Below are positions 26,161 through 35,095 of a DNA stretch of 64,000 bases, piece after piece (within the stretch, counting starts at the first letter, position 1; every line of letters begins with the position of its first letter). The notes below the pieces were generated by a model. That model searched no databases. It had not been told where the DNA came from and saw only the letters and a program-made list of their open reading frames with translations. Source of the stretch: Streptomyces poonensis. GTDB taxonomy: Bacteria > Actinomycetota > Actinomycetes > Streptomycetales > Streptomycetaceae. A program made the translations under genes and the position numbers. The stretch spans positions 248,001-312,000 of the forward strand of contig NZ_BMVW01000001.1 in NCBI RefSeq assembly GCF_014650915.1, written 5' to 3'.

Positions 26161-27567
26161 GTGCGCCCCACCGCCGCCCGCTCCCGCACCGCCGCTCCGC
26201 CCCGCCACCCGCTCACCACCGCGTGTGCGGTCCTCGGTCTCCTCGCCTCCGCGGCGCTGTCCGCCTGCGGCAGCGGTTCCGGGAGCGACCCGGACACCGT
26301 GAAGGTCTCCTTCAAACAGTCCACGGACAACTCCGTGCGGGTGATGGACACCTATCTCGCCGAGATGAAGAAGCAGTTCGAGAAGGCCAACCCGGGCAAG
26401 AAGGTCGAGCTGGTCCCCATCAAGGCCCCGGACTCGGAGTACTACACCAAGGTCCAGCAGATGCTGCGCTCCCCGAGGACGGCACCGGACCTGGTCTACG
26501 AGGACACCTTCCTCATCAACTCCGACATCACCAGCGGATATCTCAAGCCCCTCGACGCGTACCTGGACTCCTGGAAGGACTGGGACCGCTTCATCGGCAC
26601 CGCGAAGACAGCGGCCCGGGCGGAGGACGGCAAGACGTACGGCGTGCCGGACGGCACCGACACCCGCGGGCTCTGGTTCAGCAAGGGGATCTTCGCGAAG
26701 GCCGGACTGCCGGCCGACTGGCAGCCGAAGGACTGGGACGACGTCCTCTCCGCCGCCCGCACGGTCAAGAAGAAGGTCCCCGGCGTCATCCCCCTGAACG
26801 TCTACACCGGGAAGCCCGCCGGCGAGGCCGCCACCATGCAGACCTTCCAGATGCTCCTGTACGGCACGAACGACGGCCGCACGGACCCGCTGTACGACGA
26901 GACGTCGAAGAAGTGGATAGCGGGCAGCAAGGGGTTCAGGGACGCGCTCGCGTTCGTCGAGACCGTCTACGAGGAGAAGCTCGGCCCGGACGTCTCCGAC
27001 GCCCTCGACCCCAACATCCAGACCCATGTCCGCGGCGAACTCCTCCCGGAGGGCAGGCTCGCCATCGCGCTCGACGGCTCCTGGCTGCCGCAGGACTGGG
27101 GGAAGGGCGCCGGCCACGAGTGGCCGACCTGGTCGGAGGAGCTCGGTCTCGCGGCCATGCCCACCCAGCACGGCCAGGCCCCGGGCAAGGTGAGCATGTC
27201 CGGCGGCTGGACCTGGGCGATCCCGGCCAAGGCGGCCAACCCCGACCTGGCCTTCGAGTTCATCAAGGTGATGCAGACGAAGGCGAACGCCCAGAAGTGG
27301 TACGCCGCCAACGCGGGCATCGCGGTCCGCGAGGACGTCGCCGAGGACCCCGCGTACCTGAAGGCGCAGCCCGGCATCGAGTTCTTCACCGGTCTGGTCC
27401 CCGCCACCCACTACCGGCCCGCCTACCCGGCGTACCCGAAGGTCTCCACCGCCATACAGGAGGCCATGGAGGGCGTCACGACGGGCGACCTGTCCGTGGC
27501 GGAGGCCGCGAAGGGCTACGACGAGGAACTCAGGGCGGCCACGGACGACCAGGTGATCGAGAAGTGA
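26161..27567 (+). CDS. Sugar-binding lipoprotein of a CUT1 ABC transporter
   Basis: 468 aa. The type II signal peptide ends in the lipobox LSAC (Cys36), so the mature protein is a membrane-anchored extracellular binding protein. The body matches family 1 solute-binding proteins (VKVSFKQSTDNSVRVMDTYLAEMKKQFEKANPGKKVELVPI; GGWTWAIPAKAANPDLAFEFIKVM). GTG 26161 was chosen for the near-perfect AAGGAGGT site; the longer frame from 26077 starts in the promoter. The sugar is probably an oligosaccharide but cannot be specified. First gene of a three-gene operon with two permeases. Confidence 0.93.
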   Translation: MRPTAARSRTAAPPRHPLTTACAVLGLLASAALSACGSGSGSDPDTVKVSFKQSTDNSVRVMDTYLAEMKKQFEKANPGKKVELVPIKAPDSEYYTKVQQMLRSPRTAPDLVYEDTFLINSDITSGYLKPLDAYLDSWKDWDRFIGTAKTAARAEDGKTYGVPDGTDTRGLWFSKGIFAKAGLPADWQPKDWDDVLSAARTVKKKVPGVIPLNVYTGKPAGEAATMQTFQMLLYGTNDGRTDPLYDETSKKWIAGSKGFRDALAFVETVYEEKLGPDVSDALDPNIQTHVRGELLPEGRLAIALDGSWLPQDWGKGAGHEWPTWSEELGLAAMPTQHGQAPGKVSMSGGWTWAIPAKAANPDLAFEFIKVMQTKANAQKWYAANAGIAVREDVAEDPAYLKAQPGIEFFTGLVPATHYRPAYPAYPKVSTAIQEAMEGVTTGDLSVAEAAKGYDEELRAATDDQVIEK

Positions 27568-27577
27568 ACCCCCGCTC

Positions 27578-28534
27578 ATGACGACCACGCCCCTGCCCGA
27601 GCGGGGCCGGTCGGCCGCCCCCGGGCCACCGGCCCCCGCACCCCGCCGCCCTCCGCGCCACCCCCGTCCCCACCCCGTCCTCCGCTCCCTCACCCGAGCC
27701 CTTCCGGTCACCCCCGCCGTCGTCCTGCTGGTCCTCTTCCTCGCCGGCCCCATCGCGTACTGCGCGTACATCGCCTTCACCGATCTCCAGCTCACCGGCC
27801 AGGCGAGCGAGTCGTTCGTCGGCTTCGAGAACTTCCGTACGGCCTTCGGGGACGAGGCGTTCCGCAACGCGGTGTGGCTGACGCTGGTCTTCACGGTCGT
27901 GTCGTCGCTCCTCGGCCAGAACACCCTGGGGCTCGCCCTGGCCATGCTGATGCGGCGCGCCTCGAAGCCCGTGCGCACCCTGGTCGGCGGCATCGTCGTC
28001 ACGGCCTGGGTGCTGCCGGAGGTCGTCGCGGGTTTCCTGCTGTACGCCTTCTTCCGCCGCGAGGGCACCTTGAACGCCATCCTGGAGTGGCTCCATCTGC
28101 CGTCCCAGAACTGGCTGTTCACCCTGCCGATCCTGGCCGTGTCGTTCGCCAACGTCTGGCGGGGCACGGCGTTCTCGATGCTGGTCTACTCGGCGGCGCT
28201 GGCGGAGATCCCCCAGGAGATCACGGAGGCGGCGGAGGTCGACGGCGCGAGCGGCGCGAGACGGCTCTGGCACATCACCCTGCCGATGATCCGCCGCTCG
28301 ATCGGCACGAACCTGATGCTCAACACCCTCCAGACGCTGTCCGTCTTCGGTCTGATCTGGGTGATGACGCGGGGCGGCCCGGGAAACCGCAGCCAGACCC
28401 TCCCCCTCTTCATGTACGAGCAGGCCTTCCAGAAGAGCATGATCGGGTACGGCACGGCCGTGGCGCTGCTGCTGCTCGTGGTCGGCTCGCTGTTCTCGCT
28501 GCTCTATCTGCGGCTGCTGCGGACGGAGGTCTGA
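27578..28534 (+). CDS. Sugar ABC transporter permease (MalF/UgpA type)
   Basis: 318 aa with six hydrophobic segments after a Pro/Arg-rich cytoplasmic N-terminus of about 45 residues. The EAA loop EAAEVDGASGARRLWHITLP contacts the ATPase. It forms the membrane channel with the next gene's product. The Shine-Dalgarno is weak, and the gene starts 10 bp after the binding-protein gene. Confidence 0.93.
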   Translation: MTTTPLPERGRSAAPGPPAPAPRRPPRHPRPHPVLRSLTRALPVTPAVVLLVLFLAGPIAYCAYIAFTDLQLTGQASESFVGFENFRTAFGDEAFRNAVWLTLVFTVVSSLLGQNTLGLALAMLMRRASKPVRTLVGGIVVTAWVLPEVVAGFLLYAFFRREGTLNAILEWLHLPSQNWLFTLPILAVSFANVWRGTAFSMLVYSAALAEIPQEITEAAEVDGASGARRLWHITLPMIRRSIGTNLMLNTLQTLSVFGLIWVMTRGGPGNRSQTLPLFMYEQAFQKSMIGYGTAVALLLLVVGSLFSLLYLRLLRTEV

Positions 28535-28540
28535 GAGCCG

Positions 28541-29386
28541 ATGCCCCGTACCCGTACGTTCCGTGCCCGTCGCACGCACAGCCGGCTGGCGGCGGACGCG
28601 GGCCTGCTGGCGCTGGCCGCCGCGTTCGCGCTGCCCCTGGCCTGGGTGGTGCTCTCCTCCCTGGACACCGACGCGGACCTGCGGCTGAAGGCACCGAGCG
28701 GCGTCACCCTCGACAACTTCGACGCGGTCCTGACCCCCGACATCACCTTCACCCCCCTCCTCAACAGCCTGATCCTGTGCGGCGGGGGCACCGCCCTGAC
28801 GGTCGTCTGCGCGGCGCTCGCGGCCTATCCCCTGTCCCGGTTCAGATCCCGCCTCAACCGGCCGTTCCTCCTCACGATCCTGTTCGCGACGAGCCTGCCG
28901 ATAACGGCGATCATGGTCCCGGTGTACGCCCTGTTCGTGCAGGTGAACCTGATCGACACCATGCAGGGCACCGTCTTCTTCTTCGCCGCGTCCCAGCTCC
29001 CGTTCGCCATCTGGCTGATGAAGAACTTCATGGACGGCGTGCCCAAGGAGCTGGAGGAGGCCGCGTGGACGGACGGCGCGTCGTCGCTGCAGTCCCTGCT
29101 GCGGATCGTGCTGCCCCTGATGGGGCCCGGGGTCGCCGTGGTGACGGTCTTCTCGTTCGTGCTGATGTGGGGGAACTTCTTCGTCCCCTTCATGCTGCTG
29201 CTGACCCCGGACCAGATGCCCGCCGCCGTGAGCATCAACGAGTTCTTCGGCAACCGGGGGACGGTGGTGTACGGGCAGCTGGCCGCGTTCTCGGTGATCT
29301 ACTCCACGCCGGTGCTGGTCCTGTACGTGCTGGTGGCCCGGAAGCTGGGCGGGGGCTTCGCGCTGGGCGGGGCGGTCAAGGGGTGA
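28541..29386 (+). CDS. Sugar ABC transporter permease (MalG/UgpE type)
   Basis: 281 aa with six membrane segments and the EAA-type loop EEAAWTDGASSLQSLLRIVLP. It starts 6 bp after the first permease; its GGAGG site lies in that gene's last codons. No ATPase gene follows. In Streptomyces several CUT1 systems share the multipurpose ATPase MsiK, so this one probably does too (inference from the family). Confidence 0.93.
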   Translation: MPRTRTFRARRTHSRLAADAGLLALAAAFALPLAWVVLSSLDTDADLRLKAPSGVTLDNFDAVLTPDITFTPLLNSLILCGGGTALTVVCAALAAYPLSRFRSRLNRPFLLTILFATSLPITAIMVPVYALFVQVNLIDTMQGTVFFFAASQLPFAIWLMKNFMDGVPKELEEAAWTDGASSLQSLLRIVLPLMGPGVAVVTVFSFVLMWGNFFVPFMLLLTPDQMPAAVSINEFFGNRGTVVYGQLAAFSVIYSTPVLVLYVLVARKLGGGFALGGAVKG

Positions 29387-29419
29387 GGCGGGGCAACCCT
29401 AAGTAGAGCCCCCCTCACC
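29382..29419 (+). terminator. Hairpin at the end of the sugar ABC operon
   Basis: GGTGAGG-C-GGGGC pairs with GCCCC-CCTCACC (one bulged C). It starts inside the last permease's stop codon. Confidence 0.65.
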
Positions 29420-29486
29420 TACCGTACTTTCCTACAATCCGTAATTGTGGCCGAACGGATCGTAGTCACCGCACGTCCCACACCCC

Positions 29487-29492
29487 TACGTT
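29487..29492 (+). promoter_or_regulatory. Candidate -10 (TACGTT) of a leaderless regulator gene
   Basis: TACGTT ends 7 nt before GTG 29500, which lacks a Shine-Dalgarno. TAGTCA at 29463-29468 is an 18-bp-spaced -35 candidate. Confidence 0.4.
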
Positions 29493-29499
29493 GTCCCGC

Positions 29500-30231
29500 G
29501 TGCACCGACCACCAGCGCAGCACGAGACACAGCCCACCCTTCCCGCACTGCCCTTCGACCCCCTGGCCGCCCGGCGGCTCCGTGCCGGGCTCGGCATGGA
29601 GGTCGAGCATGTCGCGTACGGCATGCGCTCCTCGTACGGACTCCCCTACGTCGCCCCGGACCTCGTCATGGCCTGGGAACGCGGCGACATCGCACCCACC
29701 GGCCCCGAGCTGACCGCCCTCGCGGGCATGTTGTGGTGCTCCGTCGGGGAACTCCTCGGCACCCCGCGCACCCTGCGCGAGCACCGCCTCGCCCGGGGAC
29801 TGACCCCCGCGGCCGTGGCCCGCGGCGTCGGCCTGGATCTCCCCTCCTACCAGCGCATGGAGGAGTCCGGCCGGTGGACCGGCACCCGGCGCCAGACCTC
29901 GGCCCTCGCCGCCCTGCTCGCCCTCTCCCTGCCCGACCTCGTCACCGTCACCGGCCGGGAGGAGAAGCTCGCCGAGCTGCTGCGCACCGCCGTGACCACG
30001 CACTGGCACGCACAGGTGCGCCCGCTGGCCAAGCTGCTGCCGCTGGACCGGCGGCTCCTCGAGAGCGTCCTCGAGGAGCTGCACACCACGTACCGGAGGC
30101 AGATGGCCGCGAGCCTGTCCTGGGCCGACGGCACGGCGTCCGCGGACGCGGGCACGGCCGGACACGCCTTCCTCGATCACATAGTCGAACGTTTCTGGTC
30201 AACGGTCGGGACCGAGGAGGCGGGCGGGTAG
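29500..30231 (+). CDS. Helix-turn-helix (XRE-like) DNA-binding protein
   Basis: About 243 aa with two HTH-like units: residues about 20-75 (RLRAGLGMEVEHVAYGMRSSYG ... VMAWERGDIAPTGPELTALAGML) and about 85-140 (LREHRLARGLTPAAVARGVGLDLPSYQRMEE). The C-terminal third (EKLAELLRTAVTTHWHAQVRPLAKLLPLDRRLLESVLEELH) is helical and has no known domain I can name. The start is uncertain. GTG 29500 fits a leaderless transcript; TTG 29491 is the alternative. It converges on pfkA. The target genes are unknown. Confidence 0.75.
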   Translation: MHRPPAQHETQPTLPALPFDPLAARRLRAGLGMEVEHVAYGMRSSYGLPYVAPDLVMAWERGDIAPTGPELTALAGMLWCSVGELLGTPRTLREHRLARGLTPAAVARGVGLDLPSYQRMEESGRWTGTRRQTSALAALLALSLPDLVTVTGREEKLAELLRTAVTTHWHAQVRPLAKLLPLDRRLLESVLEELHTTYRRQMAASLSWADGTASADAGTAGHAFLDHIVERFWSTVGTEEAGG

Positions 30232-30260
30232 AGGAACGTACGAGCGGGGCGGGGGAACGT

Positions 30261-31286
30261 CTAGAAGACCGACTCGGCCTCGTCCATCCGGTCCTTCGGT
30301 ACCGTCTTCAGCTCCGTGACCGCCTCCGCGAGCGGCACCATCACGATGTCCGTGCCGCGCAGCGCGGTCATCCGGCCGAACTCGCCCCGGTGCGCGGCCT
30401 CCACCGCGTGCCAGCCGAAGCGGGTGGCGAGCACCCGGTCGTACGCGGTCGGCGTGCCGCCCCGCTGGACGTGGCCGAGGATGACGGGCTTGGATTCCTT
30501 CCCCAGGCGCCGCTCCAGCTCGTACGCGAGGGCCGTGCCGATGCCCTGGAAGCGCTCGTGGCCGAACTGGTCGATGGCGCCCTTGCCGTAGTTCATGGTG
30601 CCCTCGGCGGGGTGGGCGCCCTCGGCCACGCAGATCACCGCGAACTTCTTGCCGCGGGAGAAGCGCTCCTCGACCATCTTCACCAGGTCGGCCGGGTCGA
30701 AGGGGCGCTCGGGCAGGCAGATGCCGTGGGCGCCGGCCGCCATGCCGGACTCCAGCGCGATCCAGCCCGCGTGCCGGCCCATGACCTCGACGACCATCAC
30801 GCGCTGGTGCGACTCGGCGGTGGTCTTCAGGCGGTCCATGGCCTCGGTGGCGACGCCGACCGCCGTGTCGAAGCCGAAGGTGCGGTCCGTGGAGGAGATG
30901 TCGTTGTCGATCGTCTTCGGGACGCCGACCACCGGCAGGCCCGCGTCGCTGAGCATCCGGGCCGCGGTGAGGGTGCCCTCGCCGCCGATCGGGACGAGGG
31001 CGTCGATGCCGAACTCGCGGACCATGTCGCTGGCGTTCACGCACGCCTCGCGCAGCCGGTCCCGTTCCAGCCGGGAGGAGCCGAGGATGGTGCCGCCGCG
31101 CGCCAGGATGCCGCTGACGGCGTCGAGGTCGAGCATGCGGTAGCGGCCGTCCAGCAGGCCGGCGTAGCCGTCCTCGAAACCGATGACCTCGTCGCCGTAC
31201 TGCGTGACCGCGCGGTGCACGACCGACCGGATCACTGCGTTCAGCCCCGGGCAGTCGCCGCCTGCGGTGAGAACTCCGATACGCAT
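30261..31286 (-). CDS. pfkA: 6-phosphofructokinase
   Basis: 341 aa. It phosphorylates fructose-6-phosphate to fructose-1,6-bisphosphate. Motifs are TAGGDCPGLNAVIR at the N-terminus, GGEGT at 101-105, PKTIDNDI at 123-130 and MGRHAGWIALESG. Residue 104 is Gly, as in ATP-dependent enzymes, while residue 124 is Lys, as in PPi-dependent ones. This mixed pattern defines the group III PFKs of actinomycetes, whose Streptomyces member is reported as ATP-dependent. E103 replaces the usual Asp. ATG 31286 follows AGGAG at about 11 nt. It is divergent from pta. Confidence 0.95.
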   Translation of the reverse strand: MRIGVLTAGGDCPGLNAVIRSVVHRAVTQYGDEVIGFEDGYAGLLDGRYRMLDLDAVSGILARGGTILGSSRLERDRLREACVNASDMVREFGIDALVPIGGEGTLTAARMLSDAGLPVVGVPKTIDNDISSTDRTFGFDTAVGVATEAMDRLKTTAESHQRVMVVEVMGRHAGWIALESGMAAGAHGICLPERPFDPADLVKMVEERFSRGKKFAVICVAEGAHPAEGTMNYGKGAIDQFGHERFQGIGTALAYELERRLGKESKPVILGHVQRGGTPTAYDRVLATRFGWHAVEAAHRGEFGRMTALRGTDIVMVPLAEAVTELKTVPKDRMDEAESVF

Positions 31287-31650
31287 CGTGCTGTGTCTCC
31301 TGCTCGGTGCTCGTCGGTGGCCGGTGACCGGGGTCCACGGCGGGTACTGGTGCTACTGGTGCGCCGATCCGATTGTTTCACGCCGCGCCGGGCACTGGCG
31401 TTTCCGCCCCTCGTGTACCCCCTGGCACGGCCGCGGCACATCGTCACTCGCACATCCTGACGAGCTCCTTATCCATCCTGCGGGGTATTGTCAAGAGGGT
31501 TCCCGCCCGTCACGGCGGGCGGTATCCGCAACGACGCGAGACGCCGACGCGAGATGCCGCAAGTGCCCGCGAGCCCCCATGGGGTCCCCGAGAGACGGGG
31601 GTACCCCGAGACACGGTGACACCCCCGAGAATCGGAACGGAGAACCACGC
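31287..31650. other. 364-bp divergent promoter region (pfkA / pta)
   Basis: Promoters for pfkA (leftward) and pta (rightward) are expected here but no clear consensus was found. Near pta it holds repeated CCCCGAGA units (31585-31632), GCCCCCATGGGGTCCCC related to the dispersed G/C-block repeats, and an imperfect CCCGCC...GGCGGG hairpin near 31503-31520. No gene. Confidence 0.5.
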
Positions 31651-33759
31651 GTGACGCGCAGCGTGTACGTGACCGGGATCGACCGCGGCGACGGCCGCCA
31701 GGTCGTGGAGCTGGGAGTCATGGAGCTCCTGACCAGCCAGGTCGACCGGGTGGGCGTGTTCCGCCCGCTCGTCCACCACACTCCCGACCGCCTGTTCGAG
31801 CTGCTGCGGGCCCGGTACCGGCTCTCCCAGGACCCGGCCACCGTCTACGGCATGGCCTACCACGAGGCGTCCGTGCTCCAGGCCGAGCAGGGCACCGACG
31901 AGCTGGTGTCGACGCTCGTGGACCGGTTCCACCGGGTGGCCCGCGACTACGACGTGGTGCTCGTCCTCGGCACCGACTTCGCCGACACCCAGTTCCCGGA
32001 CGAGCTGGCCCTCAACGCGCGCCTCGCCAACGAGTTCGGCGCCTCGGTGATACCCGTGGTCGGCGGGCGCCGCCAGACCGCCGACTCCGTGCTGGCCGAG
32101 ACCCGCAACGCGCACCGCGCGTACGAGGCGCTCGGCTGCGACGTCGTCGCCGTCGTCACCAACCGGGTCGACCAGGCCGACCGGTCCCGGATCGCGGAGG
32201 GGCTCGCCTCCCGGCTGCCCGTCCCGGCCTACGTGCTCCCCGACGAGCCCGCCCTGTCCGCGCCGACCGTCGCCCAGATCACCCACGCGCTCGGCGGCAA
32301 GGTGCTCCTCGGCGACGACTCGGGGCTCGCCCGTGACGCGCTGGACTTCGTCTTCGGCGGCGCCACGCTGTCGACCTTCCTGAACGCGCTGACCCCCGGC
32401 TGCCTGGTCGTCACCCCCGGCGACCGCGCCGACCTGGTCGTCGGCGCGCTGGCCGCGCACAGCGCCGGCACCCCGCCGATCGCCGGTGTGCTGCTCACCC
32501 TCGACGAACGGCCCAGCGACGAGGTCCTCACCCTGGCCGCGCGGCTCGCCCCCGGCACCCCCGTGGTGGCCGTTTCCTCGGGCTCCTTCGACACCGCCTT
32601 CGAGCTGTTCGCCATGGAGGGCAAGCTGAGCGCGGTCACGCCCCGCAAGGCGGAGGTCGCCCTCGGCCTGTTCGAACGGCACGTGGACAGCGCCGAGCTG
32701 CTGAAGCGGGTGTCGGCGCCGAGCAGCGACCGCGTCACGCCGATGATGTTCGAGCACAAGCTGCTGGAGCGGGCCCGCGCCGACCGCCGCCGTGTGGTGC
32801 TGCCCGAGGGCACCGAGGAGCGGGTGCTGCACGCGGCCGAGGTGCTGCTGCGCCGCGGCGTGTGCGACCTCACCCTGCTCGGCCCCGGCGACCAGATCCG
32901 CAAGAAGGCCGCCGACCTGGGCATCGACCTCGGCGGCGCCGAGCTCGTCGACCCGCAGACCTCGGAGCTGCGGGACGCCTTCGCCGAGCGGTACGCGGCG
33001 CTGCGCGCCCACAAGGGCGTCACCGTGGAGCTGGCGTACGACGTCGTCTCGGACGTCAACTACTTCGGCACGCTGATGGTGCAGGAGGGCCTCGCGGACG
33101 GCATGGTCTCGGGGTCGGTGCACTCCACGGCCGCCACCATCCGCCCCGCCTTCGAGATCATCAAGACCAAGCCTGGGGGTGCCCCCTCTGGGGGAGCCTC
33201 GATCGTGTCGTCCGTGTTCTTCATGTGCCTGGCCGACAAGGTCCTCGTGTACGGCGACTGCGCGGTCAACCCCGACCCGGACGCCGAGCAGCTCGCCGAC
33301 ATCGCCATCCAGTCGGCGACCACGGCCGCGCAGTTCGGCGTGGAGCCGCGGATCGCGATGCTGTCGTACTCGACGGGCACCTCCGGCTCCGGCGCCGACG
33401 TGGACAAGGTGCGCCGGGCGACCGAGATCGCGCGCACCCGGCGGCCCGACCTGAAGATCGAGGGGCCGATCCAGTACGACGCCGCCGTCGAGCCCACCGT
33501 CGCCGCGACCAAGCTGCCGGGCTCCGAGGTCGCGGGCCAGGCCACCGTGCTGATCTTCCCGGACCTCAACACCGGCAACAACACCTACAAGGCCGTGCAG
33601 CGCTCGGCCGGCGCGATCGCCGTCGGCCCGGTCCTCCAGGGCCTGCGCAAGCCGGTCAACGACCTGTCCCGGGGCGCGCTCGTCCAGGACATCGTGAACA
33701 CCGTCGCCATCACGGCGATCCAGGCCCAGAACCCCAACGAGAAGGCGTCCGAGCAGTGA
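31651..33759 (+). CDS. pta: Phosphate acetyltransferase (long form with DRTGG domain)
   Basis: 702 aa. It interconverts acetyl-CoA and acetyl phosphate. An N-terminal P-loop-like/BioD-like region (SVYVTGIDRGDGRQVVELGVMELL) and a DRTGG domain (about residues 215-330) precede the C-terminal PTA_PTB catalytic domain (about 365-700; RRVVLPEGTEERVLHAAEVL, VDKVRRATEIAR, TGNNTYKAVQRSAGAIAVGP). The N-terminal site is GIDRGDGR rather than a full Walker A. A 6-residue insertion (KPG-GAPSGG-ASIV) near 508-515 comes from a repeat element in the DNA. GTG 31651 was chosen over the long upstream frame because of the N-terminal homology. It overlaps ackA by 4 nt (GTGA). Confidence 0.95.
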   Translation: MTRSVYVTGIDRGDGRQVVELGVMELLTSQVDRVGVFRPLVHHTPDRLFELLRARYRLSQDPATVYGMAYHEASVLQAEQGTDELVSTLVDRFHRVARDYDVVLVLGTDFADTQFPDELALNARLANEFGASVIPVVGGRRQTADSVLAETRNAHRAYEALGCDVVAVVTNRVDQADRSRIAEGLASRLPVPAYVLPDEPALSAPTVAQITHALGGKVLLGDDSGLARDALDFVFGGATLSTFLNALTPGCLVVTPGDRADLVVGALAAHSAGTPPIAGVLLTLDERPSDEVLTLAARLAPGTPVVAVSSGSFDTAFELFAMEGKLSAVTPRKAEVALGLFERHVDSAELLKRVSAPSSDRVTPMMFEHKLLERARADRRRVVLPEGTEERVLHAAEVLLRRGVCDLTLLGPGDQIRKKAADLGIDLGGAELVDPQTSELRDAFAERYAALRAHKGVTVELAYDVVSDVNYFGTLMVQEGLADGMVSGSVHSTAATIRPAFEIIKTKPGGAPSGGASIVSSVFFMCLADKVLVYGDCAVNPDPDAEQLADIAIQSATTAAQFGVEPRIAMLSYSTGTSGSGADVDKVRRATEIARTRRPDLKIEGPIQYDAAVEPTVAATKLPGSEVAGQATVLIFPDLNTGNNTYKAVQRSAGAIAVGPVLQGLRKPVNDLSRGALVQDIVNTVAITAIQAQNPNEKASEQ
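33174..33196. repeat. Short G/C-block repeat element inserted in pta
   Basis: TGGGGGTGCCCCC followed by TCTGGGGGAG, 23 nt, in frame, interrupting the otherwise conserved KTKPG-ASIVSSVFFM segment. It resembles the element type found in the helicase gene. Confidence 0.65.
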
Positions 33760-34964
33760 CCTCCCCCACCCGTGTCCTCGTCCTCAACTCCGGCTCCTCG
33801 TCGCTGAAGTACCAGCTGCTCGACATGCGGGACAGCAGCCGGCTGGCGGCGGGCCTGGTCGAGCGCATCGGCGAGCGGACCTCCCGGCTGAAGCACACGT
33901 GCCTGACCAGCGGCGAGACCCGTGAGCAGAACGGGCCGATGCACGACCACGAGGCCGCCCTCAAGGCCGTCGCCGCGGAGCTGTCCCGGGACGGTGTGGG
34001 CCTGGACTCGCCGGAGCTGGCCGCGATCGGGCACCGGGTGGTGCACGGCGGGGAGTTCTTCACCGAGCCCACGGTCGTCGACGACACCGTGCTCCTCGAG
34101 ATCGAGCGGCTGATCCCGGTCGCGCCGCTGCACAACCCGGCCAACCTCACCGGTATCCGCACCGCGCAGGCACTGCGCCCGGACCTGCCCCAGGTCGCGG
34201 TCTTCGACACGGCGTTCCACACGACGATGCCGGAGTCGGCGGCGCGCTACGCGATCGACCCGAGGATCGCCGACCGGCACCGCATCCGCCGCTACGGCTT
34301 CCACGGCACCTCGCACGCGTACGTCTCCCGCGAGACCGCGCGCCTGCTGGGCAAGGACCCGTCCGAGGTGAACGTCATCGTGCTGCACCTCGGCAACGGC
34401 GCCTCGGCCTCGGCGGTCGAGGGGGGCCGGTGCGTGGACACCTCCATGGGGCTGACGCCTTTGGAGGGACTGGTGATGGGTACGCGGTCCGGTGACCTGG
34501 ACCCGGCCGTCATCTTCCATCTCGAGCGCGTCGGCGGAATGTCCATGGACGAGATCGACACGCTCCTCAACAAGAGGAGCGGCCTGTACGGCCTGTGCGG
34601 CGACAACGACATGCGGGAGATCCGCCGCCGGGTCGAGGAGGGCGACGAGCAGGCACGGCTGGCCTTCGACATCTACATCCACCGGCTGAAGAAGTACATC
34701 GGCGCCTACTACGCGGTACTCGGCCGGGTGGACGCGGTGACGTTCACGGCCGGGGTGGGCGAGAACGCGGCGGCGGTGCGCGAGGCGGCGGTCGCGGGCC
34801 TGGAGGGACTCGGGCTCGCGGTCGACGCCGGCCTGAACGCCGTACGGGGCGACGAGGCGCGGCTGATATCCCCGGCGTCCGCCCGTGTCGCGGTCGCCGT
34901 GGTGCCCACCGACGAGGAACTGGAGATCGCCACACAGACGTACGCACTGGTCGGACGGGAATGA
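33756..34964 (+). CDS. ackA: Acetate kinase
   Basis: 402 aa of the ASKHA fold. It interconverts acetyl phosphate plus ADP with acetate plus ATP. Motifs are VLNSGSSSLKYQL at the N-terminus, GHRVVHGG, FDTAFHTTMP, RRYGFHGTSHAYV, HLGNGASASAV and FTAGVGENAAAVRE. It starts at GTG inside the pta stop codon (GTGA overlap), so pta-ackA is a translationally coupled pair. Length and motifs are normal. Confidence 0.97.
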   Translation: MTSPTRVLVLNSGSSSLKYQLLDMRDSSRLAAGLVERIGERTSRLKHTCLTSGETREQNGPMHDHEAALKAVAAELSRDGVGLDSPELAAIGHRVVHGGEFFTEPTVVDDTVLLEIERLIPVAPLHNPANLTGIRTAQALRPDLPQVAVFDTAFHTTMPESAARYAIDPRIADRHRIRRYGFHGTSHAYVSRETARLLGKDPSEVNVIVLHLGNGASASAVEGGRCVDTSMGLTPLEGLVMGTRSGDLDPAVIFHLERVGGMSMDEIDTLLNKRSGLYGLCGDNDMREIRRRVEEGDEQARLAFDIYIHRLKKYIGAYYAVLGRVDAVTFTAGVGENAAAVREAAVAGLEGLGLAVDAGLNAVRGDEARLISPASARVAVAVVPTDEELEIATQTYALVGRE

Positions 34965-35054
34965 CAGGAACGGGAACGACGAGCGGGTGGCAGGCGGTCG
35001 GCGTGAGCCGCGCCACACCTGAGCGTATACCCGCCCATTTGTATCTTCCGCCAG

Positions 35055-35068
35055 ACGGAATATTCCGT
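35055..35068. promoter_or_regulatory. 14-bp perfect palindrome in the pyk promoter
   Basis: ACGGAATATTCCGT is its own reverse complement and lies 15 bp upstream of the -10 box, overlapping the -35 position. A further TTCCG at 35046-35050 makes a third half-site. Candidate repressor operator. Confidence 0.55.
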
Positions 35069-35083
35069 AGCGAAACAAACCGA

Positions 35084-35089
35084 TAGGAT
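35084..35089 (+). promoter_or_regulatory. -10 box (TAGGAT) of leaderless pyk
   Basis: TAGGAT lies 6 nt before the pyk ATG at 35096. No Shine-Dalgarno precedes the ATG, so transcription probably starts at the A of ATG. Confidence 0.6.
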
Positions 35090-35095
35090 CGCCCC

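Noticed and set aside
24280..28167. 1295-residue minus-strand frame over the sensor kinase and sugar ABC genes
   Set aside because: It is antisense to well-supported genes and its translation has no domains, a high-GC shadow frame.
31183..31650. N-terminal extension of Pta
   Set aside because: Composition is non-coding, it overlaps the pfkA start region, and Pta homology starts at 31651.
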